Source: Chloroflexota bacterium (GTDB lineage: Bacteria; Chloroflexota; UBA4733). From it: 18,114 bases of DNA. The position numbers were made by a program, and so were the translations under genes. Within the stretch, counting starts at the first letter, position 1. Each line of letters starts with the position of its first letter. A model generated the notes under the pieces. It searched no databases. It was not told the DNA's origin and worked only from the letters and a program-made list of their open reading frames with translations. Positions 14,644 to 18,114 of the stretch are shown here, piece by piece. The DNA lies in assembly GCA_025980355.1 (NCBI GenBank), contig JAICXR010000014.1, positions 1 to 18,114 of the forward strand. Reading direction: 5' to 3'.

Positions 14644-16449
14644 ATGCGAGGCGCTGTCCATCCTGAGCGTGCCCCCGACCTGCCCAGCTGGTTGGCGTAC
14701 ATGTACGCGCCGATCCTCCCCTACCTCAAGCGGATCAAGGTGGTGCGGGCAGGGTCGCGGCGCTGCCGGCCGCGCGACATCCTCCTGCCGAGCGGCTACG
14801 TGGCCGAGGTCGTGGCCACCGGCCTCGATGCGCCGGTGCAGTGCTGCTTCGACGACCGGGGGTTCTGCTACGTCGCGGAGTGCGGGCACAAGATCGATGC
14901 CAAGCCACGCATCCTGAAGGTCGACCCGGGGACCGGCCAGTACGAGACGTTCTTCACGCTGCCGGAGGAACGTTGGAACAAGACCGGCGCCTTCACCGGC
15001 GCCTGCTGGCACCAAGGCGCGCTCTACTTCACCAACACCGACACGCTCTCCCGCCTGACGCCGGACGGCCGGATCGAGGACCTGGTGACCGGGCTGCCGG
15101 GCCTGGGCGACCACCAGACCAACTACCCGGTGGCCGGCCCCAACGGCAAGCTGTACTTCGGCCAGGGCAGCGCCACCAATGCCGGCGTCGTCGGCGCCGA
15201 CAACGCCGCCTACGAGTGGCTGCCGCGCTTCCCCCAGTTCCGCGACGTCCCCGCCCGGGACGTCACCCTGGCCGGGCGCAACTACGCTTACCGGGATGTG
15301 CTCGGCGACGTGACCCGGACGGTGCGGTCCGGGGCATTCGTCCCCTTCGGCACCGAGACCACGCCCGGGCAGGTGATCCGCGGCGACGTGAAATGCTCAG
15401 GCGCGATCCTGCGCTGCCAGCCGGACGGGCGCGACCTGGAAGTCGTGGCCTGGGGCCTGCGCAACCCGTACGGTCTCGCCTTCCATCCCGACGGCCGGCT
15501 GTTTGCCACCGAGCACGGTATCGACGAGCGCGGCGGCCGCTTCATCGTCGGCGACCGCGACGATTGCTACGAGGTCCAGCAGGGCGCCTGGTACGGCTGG
15601 CCCGACTTCGCCTCCGGCATCCGGCTGGACGACCCCACCTGGGGGACCGGCGGCCAGGGTCGCGAGCCGGTGCTCGCGACGTTCCCCGATGCCGATCCGC
15701 CGAAGCCGTTCGTCAGCTTCGAGCCGCACGCCGGGGCCAACGGCCTCGATTTCTGCCGCGATGCCGCCTTCGGTTTCGCGGGCGACGCCTTCGTCGCGCT
15801 CTTCGGCGACCTCGCCCCCGTGACGACGCCGCGCCAGGCCGTCCCGGCCGGCTTCAAGGTGGTGCGGGTGGATATGCGTACCCGGCAGGTGGTGGATTTC
15901 GCCGTCAACCGGATCGCCGGCCCCGCCTCCAAACTGCCCCACGCGGGCTTCGAGCGCCCGTCCCATTGCCGGTTCGGGCCGGACGGCGCCCTCTACGTGG
16001 TGGACTGGGGCGAGATCCAGATCGCCCCGGAGCGCGGTGGCGTCCGGATGAAAGCGGGCAGCGGGGCACTCTGGCGCATCCGCCGGACGGCGGGGCCGGC
16101 CGGTGATCGCCCACCAGCCCCCGTGCAGGTCCCGCTCTATCCGTTACAAGGAGCCGCCATCGGCGGCGCCCTGCTGGCGATCGGGGTATTGGTCGCCTGG
16201 GCGATCCGGCGGCGCCGCGGACGGCACGCCCAGGTCCATGGCCTCCGCTTCCGGCATGGCGCGAGGAGGTTGACGATACGGTGGCCGCACATCCATCGGC
16301 GATCCCGTCTGGCCCCGACGCGGGCGCTGGCGGGGACGTCCTGCGGCAGTACGTCCCGCCCTTCGACCTCACGGCCGACATGCTCTTCGCCGGCGCCTGC
16401 TGCCGCGCCGAGCCGCTGCAGGCGGCCTTCCCGCACGTCCCGTTCCTGA
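14644..16449 (+). CDS. PQQ-dependent sugar/sorbosone dehydrogenase-like protein, membrane-anchored
   Basis: A beta-propeller protein of the glucose/sorbosone dehydrogenase family, which oxidises sugars using PQQ outside the membrane. Family features are LPSGYVAEVVATGLDAP (48-64), GLGDHQTNYPVAGPNGKLYF with the likely catalytic His157, VAWGLRNPYGLAFHPDGRLF, and PSHCRFGPDGALYVVDWG. The ATG at 14644 has GGAG five bases upstream; a GTG at 14551 is in frame but lies before the hairpin. No signal peptide is clear. Residues 503-521 are a membrane segment followed by RRRR. The last ~55 residues, rich in Ser, Arg and Pro, overlap the next gene by 169 bases and look like out-of-frame translation. A TGA at 16271 in the +1 frame would end it naturally, so a frameshift is likely. 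Confidence 0.82.
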   Translation: MRGAVHPERAPDLPSWLAYMYAPILPYLKRIKVVRAGSRRCRPRDILLPSGYVAEVVATGLDAPVQCCFDDRGFCYVAECGHKIDAKPRILKVDPGTGQYETFFTLPEERWNKTGAFTGACWHQGALYFTNTDTLSRLTPDGRIEDLVTGLPGLGDHQTNYPVAGPNGKLYFGQGSATNAGVVGADNAAYEWLPRFPQFRDVPARDVTLAGRNYAYRDVLGDVTRTVRSGAFVPFGTETTPGQVIRGDVKCSGAILRCQPDGRDLEVVAWGLRNPYGLAFHPDGRLFATEHGIDERGGRFIVGDRDDCYEVQQGAWYGWPDFASGIRLDDPTWGTGGQGREPVLATFPDADPPKPFVSFEPHAGANGLDFCRDAAFGFAGDAFVALFGDLAPVTTPRQAVPAGFKVVRVDMRTRQVVDFAVNRIAGPASKLPHAGFERPSHCRFGPDGALYVVDWGEIQIAPERGGVRMKAGSGALWRIRRTAGPAGDRPPAPVQVPLYPLQGAAIGGALLAIGVLVAWAIRRRRGRHAQVHGLRFRHGARRLTIRWPHIHRRSRLAPTRALAGTSCGSTSRPSTSRPTCSSPAPAAAPSRCRRPSRTSRS

Positions 16450-17048
16450 CGGCCGGACGGCGAGCATTCCTGCTGCTCTGGTTTAGCCGCGTCACGCGCA
16501 GTTGCTACCACGATGCCCTGGGGCAGCAGCACTGCGACGGCGATGGCCGGACGCCGCTGTACTCCGAACTAAATATCATGGCGCCCCTCCGTCAGCGCGC
16601 CCTGTTCGTCCCCACGATCTACGCGACCGGCGAGCGAACGATCCGCATCGGCCACGCCTACGGGATGCCCAAACAGGCCGCCACCGGTGCCATGCGCCGA
16701 CGCGGTGGGGACATCGAGGCATGGGTGCAGAGCGGGGCGCAGCGCAGCCACCTCCGGGCGCGCCTGCTCGGATCCGGCCGGTCGCCGGCAAGCCTGGTAG
16801 CCCCGTCCTGGCCGCGGCGCGTCTGGCCCGCCCGCTTCCCAAGCGGCGCGGCGCTTCGCGTCACGCTGGAGGCCGTGCCACGCCTGCAGCCGGCACGCAT
16901 CTACAGCGGCCAGCTTACCCTTACTGCCGCCTGGCTCCCGCAGGCCGCGCCGCTCCTGCCGCTCGGCGTGTACGTCCCGGGCCTGCGGATGCGCTTGCCC
17001 CCGCCCGGGAGCAGGGAACGGGATAGGCATCGCGGTTGCGACGGATAG
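16281..17048 (+). CDS. Acetoacetate decarboxylase family protein
   Basis: The 255-residue protein resembles the acetoacetate decarboxylase (ADC) fold family. The segment around 94-135, YSELNIMAPL...LFVPTIYATGERTIRIGHAYGMPKQAA, matches the region holding the Schiff-base lysine; Lys131 in MPK aligns with the catalytic Lys of clostridial ADC, while the second Lys of its PKK motif is Gln. Many family members act on other substrates, so the reaction is uncertain. The GTG at 16281 follows AGGAGG (16264-16269) after 11 bases, the main argument that the upstream gene should end near 16273. The C-terminal 15 or so residues are polar and atypical. It may be co-transcribed with the dehydrogenase. Confidence 0.82.
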   Translation: MAAHPSAIPSGPDAGAGGDVLRQYVPPFDLTADMLFAGACCRAEPLQAAFPHVPFLTAGRRAFLLLWFSRVTRSCYHDALGQQHCDGDGRTPLYSELNIMAPLRQRALFVPTIYATGERTIRIGHAYGMPKQAATGAMRRRGGDIEAWVQSGAQRSHLRARLLGSGRSPASLVAPSWPRRVWPARFPSGAALRVTLEAVPRLQPARIYSGQLTLTAAWLPQAAPLLPLGVYVPGLRMRLPPPGSRERDRHRGCDG

Positions 17049-17050
17049 AT

Positions 17051-17093
17051 TCGGGAGCCAGGAGCCACGTTGGGTCGGGCTCCCGGCTCCCGA
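17051..17093. terminator. Strong hairpin, probable bidirectional terminator
   Basis: Sixteen-base arms (17051-17066 and 17078-17093) pair with one mismatch around an 11-base loop; each arm carries two GGAGCC/GGCTCC units. It fills the gap between the convergent decarboxylase-family and CHRD-like genes. No T-tract is present. Confidence 0.7.
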
Positions 17094-17098
17094 GCGTC

Positions 17099-17650
17099 CT
17101 AATGGGCCACGCGTCGGCGGAGGGTGAGGCCCAGGGCGACCACGCCGCCAACCAGGGCGACGACGGCGCTCCAAGGCGTTTGCCCATACGCCCCGCCGAA
17201 GCCGCCACCCGTCTGGGGCGCGGCCGACGGCATCGCCATGGCACTCGCCGCGGCCGTCGGGATGTTGCCGCAGGCGACGTACGTCGTGAGGTCGGCGGCA
17301 CTCTTGTGCACGTTAATGGCGAAGCCGCCGGTGGTGAGATCAGCCAACTTCGCATTCACCACGGTCGTTGAGGCGCCGTTTGTGACATCGGCGAGCGGGA
17401 ACTTAGGCACCGGGTTGAGCGTCGGGCCGCATTGGCCCTCGTGAATGTGCGCGGGCTGGGCGGTAGCAGGCGCCCCGCCCAACTTGACAACGACCTGGGT
17501 CTGATTGCCCATCGCCGTGAGGGTCGCCGTGCCGGACTCGCCCGAGTTGTTCTCCGGGCTCAGGTTGACCGTCACACTATCGGCCGCAAACACGGCGGGC
17601 ACATTCAGCAAGAACAACAACGCGCCAACGACGAATAGTAAGCGCTTCAT
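17099..17650 (-). CDS. Secreted CHRD-like protein with PxTG-like tail
   Basis: The 183-residue protein has a clear signal peptide (MKRLLFVVGALLFLLNVPAV, cleavage after AVFA near residue 22). The mature part resembles a CHRD domain: VNLSPENNSGESGTATL, then AHIHEGQCG (67-75) with His68 and His70, INVHKS and TYVACGNI near 123-130. Two Cys (74 and 127) could form a disulfide. The C-terminus has APQTGGG (144-150), a hydrophobic span (161-177) and RRR, the same design as the cupredoxin tail. The ATG at 17650 has AAGGAG nine bases upstream; the longer open frame to 18067 lacks such support. CHRD function is unknown; metal binding is only suggested by the His pair. Confidence 0.85.
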   Translation of the reverse strand: MKRLLFVVGALLFLLNVPAVFAADSVTVNLSPENNSGESGTATLTAMGNQTQVVVKLGGAPATAQPAHIHEGQCGPTLNPVPKFPLADVTNGASTTVVNAKLADLTTGGFAINVHKSAADLTTYVACGNIPTAAASAMAMPSAAPQTGGGFGGAYGQTPWSAVVALVGGVVALGLTLRRRVAH

Positions 17651-17679
17651 ACGAATCGACTCCTTCAGATCTCTGCTCG

Positions 17680-17700
17680 GGGCCCGCACGGAGCGGACCC
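17680..17700 (-). promoter_or_regulatory. Small hairpin in leader of CHRD-like gene
   Basis: On the minus strand GGGTCCGC and GCGGGCCC pair over eight bases (one G-U) around TCCGT, 29 bases upstream of the ATG at 17650. It may be a leader structure; no clear promoter was found in the 166-base gap. Confidence 0.25.
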
Positions 17701-17816
17701 GCACTCGGCTTCCGGGGTTGCCTCGGCTACGTCCGAACTGGCATCTGGCCTCCCTCCTCGTTCCACTCTCGGAGCAGCGTCGTCCGAGCGCACTACGTTG
17801 CGCCCAGCACCCGTCC

Positions 17817-18114
17817 TCAGCGGCCGGCAGGTGACGACGCCGCCGCCGCAGCCTGCCGCAACCGTAGCGCAGCGCATGGCCGGGCGTGGATGGGCAGTCC
17901 GTGCGACTTGAGCAGACGCAATAGGGGCGCCCCCCGCAGGCACGGGCAATTCGCCCGGGCCAGGTCGGGGATCGGTTGCTCCGCGACGCAGAAGCGGTCG
18001 AAAGGGCAGAGTGCCCAATTCGCCGGCAGGTCGCCTTCACCGCGCCGAAGAGCCATGTGGCGTGCAAGTTGTTCGATCAGGTCGCCGCGAACCCCGTCCG
18101 GCAGCGGTACTGGG
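17817..18114 (-). CDS. Cysteine-rich protein, N-terminus outside window
   Basis: The minus-strand frame is open from the right edge to a TGA at 17817, showing 98 residues. The visible part begins PVPLPDGVRGDLIEQLARHM and contains Cys at visible positions 36, 42, 56, 58 and 80 (CPFDRFC, then CPC, then RPC), followed by an Ala-rich end. The spacing could bind zinc or an iron-sulfur cluster, but I do not recognise the family. An internal ATG at 18056 has no ribosome site, and the preceding residues read like protein, so the gene very likely starts outside the window. It is on the same strand as the CHRD-like gene, 166 bases upstream of it. Confidence 0.6.
   Translation of the reverse strand, partial: PVPLPDGVRGDLIEQLARHMALRRGEGDLPANWALCPFDRFCVAEQPIPDLARANCPCLRGAPLLRLLKSHGLPIHARPCAALRLRQAAAAASSPAGR

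Noticed and set aside
14841..16106. 421-residue alternative frame inside the dehydrogenase gene
   Set aside because: It is Arg/Pro-rich low-complexity translation of the wrong frame; the dehydrogenase motifs are in the other frame.
17651..18067. Extension of the CHRD-like gene by 139 residues upstream
   Set aside because: A signal peptide begins exactly at the ATG at 17650 with AAGGAG before it; the extension is Arg/Ser-rich shadow sequence of another frame.
1..18114. CRISPR arrays, tRNA, rRNA, transposases or phage genes
   Set aside because: No regularly spaced repeats, no cloverleaf-like RNA gene and no mobile-element protein were recognised on either strand by reading; a covariance-model scan was not possible.

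Overview
The window is GC-rich (the left ~120 bases look less so), densely packed and uses many GTG and TTG starts backed by good Shine-Dalgarno sites. A classical menaquinone operon, a mycothiol/LmbE-type deacetylase, a Fe-S-like winged-helix regulator and secreted proteins ending in a PxTG-like motif, a hydrophobic stretch and an Arg cluster together suggest a Gram-positive-like or monoderm high-GC bacterium. My best guess is a Chloroflexota/Thermomicrobia-type organism. That placement is inference; no rRNA or other decisive marker is present.

Left part (1-6993): after the start of a small hydrophilic protein on the minus strand, a TetR regulator heads a tightly coupled operon tetR-menF-menD-menH-menB-menA. 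Gaps are 1 to 8 nt or the genes overlap by 4 to 13 nt. The operon covers chorismate to SEPHCHC and SHCHC, the naphthoate ring closure and prenylation. menC and menE are not here. A -10 element followed directly by a TetR-like inverted repeat sits before tetR, so the whole operon may be autoregulated. A small minus-strand gene overlaps the end of menA.

Middle part (7193-11118): a PIG-L/LmbE deacetylase, three small hairpins, then a two-gene unit of GTP cyclohydrolase I (folE) and a stand-alone RibD-C reductase. These two suggest pterin or folate chemistry. A convergent GH4 family NAD-dependent glycosidase follows.

Right part (11168-18114): an envelope and redox region. A consensus-like sigma-70 promoter drives a lipoprotein with COG4315-type repeats. 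It converges on a type-1 copper cupredoxin with a PxTG-like tail. Upstream of the cupredoxin is a winged-helix regulator with a C-terminal four-cysteine set. A divergent unit follows: a DUF2231 membrane protein, a PQQ/sorbosone-type sugar dehydrogenase with a C-terminal membrane anchor, and an acetoacetate-decarboxylase-family protein. It converges on a CHRD-like secreted protein with a second PxTG-like tail, and the window ends inside a cysteine-rich gene of unknown function. The dehydrogenase reading frame runs 169 nt into the decarboxylase gene, which suggests a frameshift or an unusual overlap.

No rRNA, tRNA, CRISPR array, insertion sequence or phage gene was seen.
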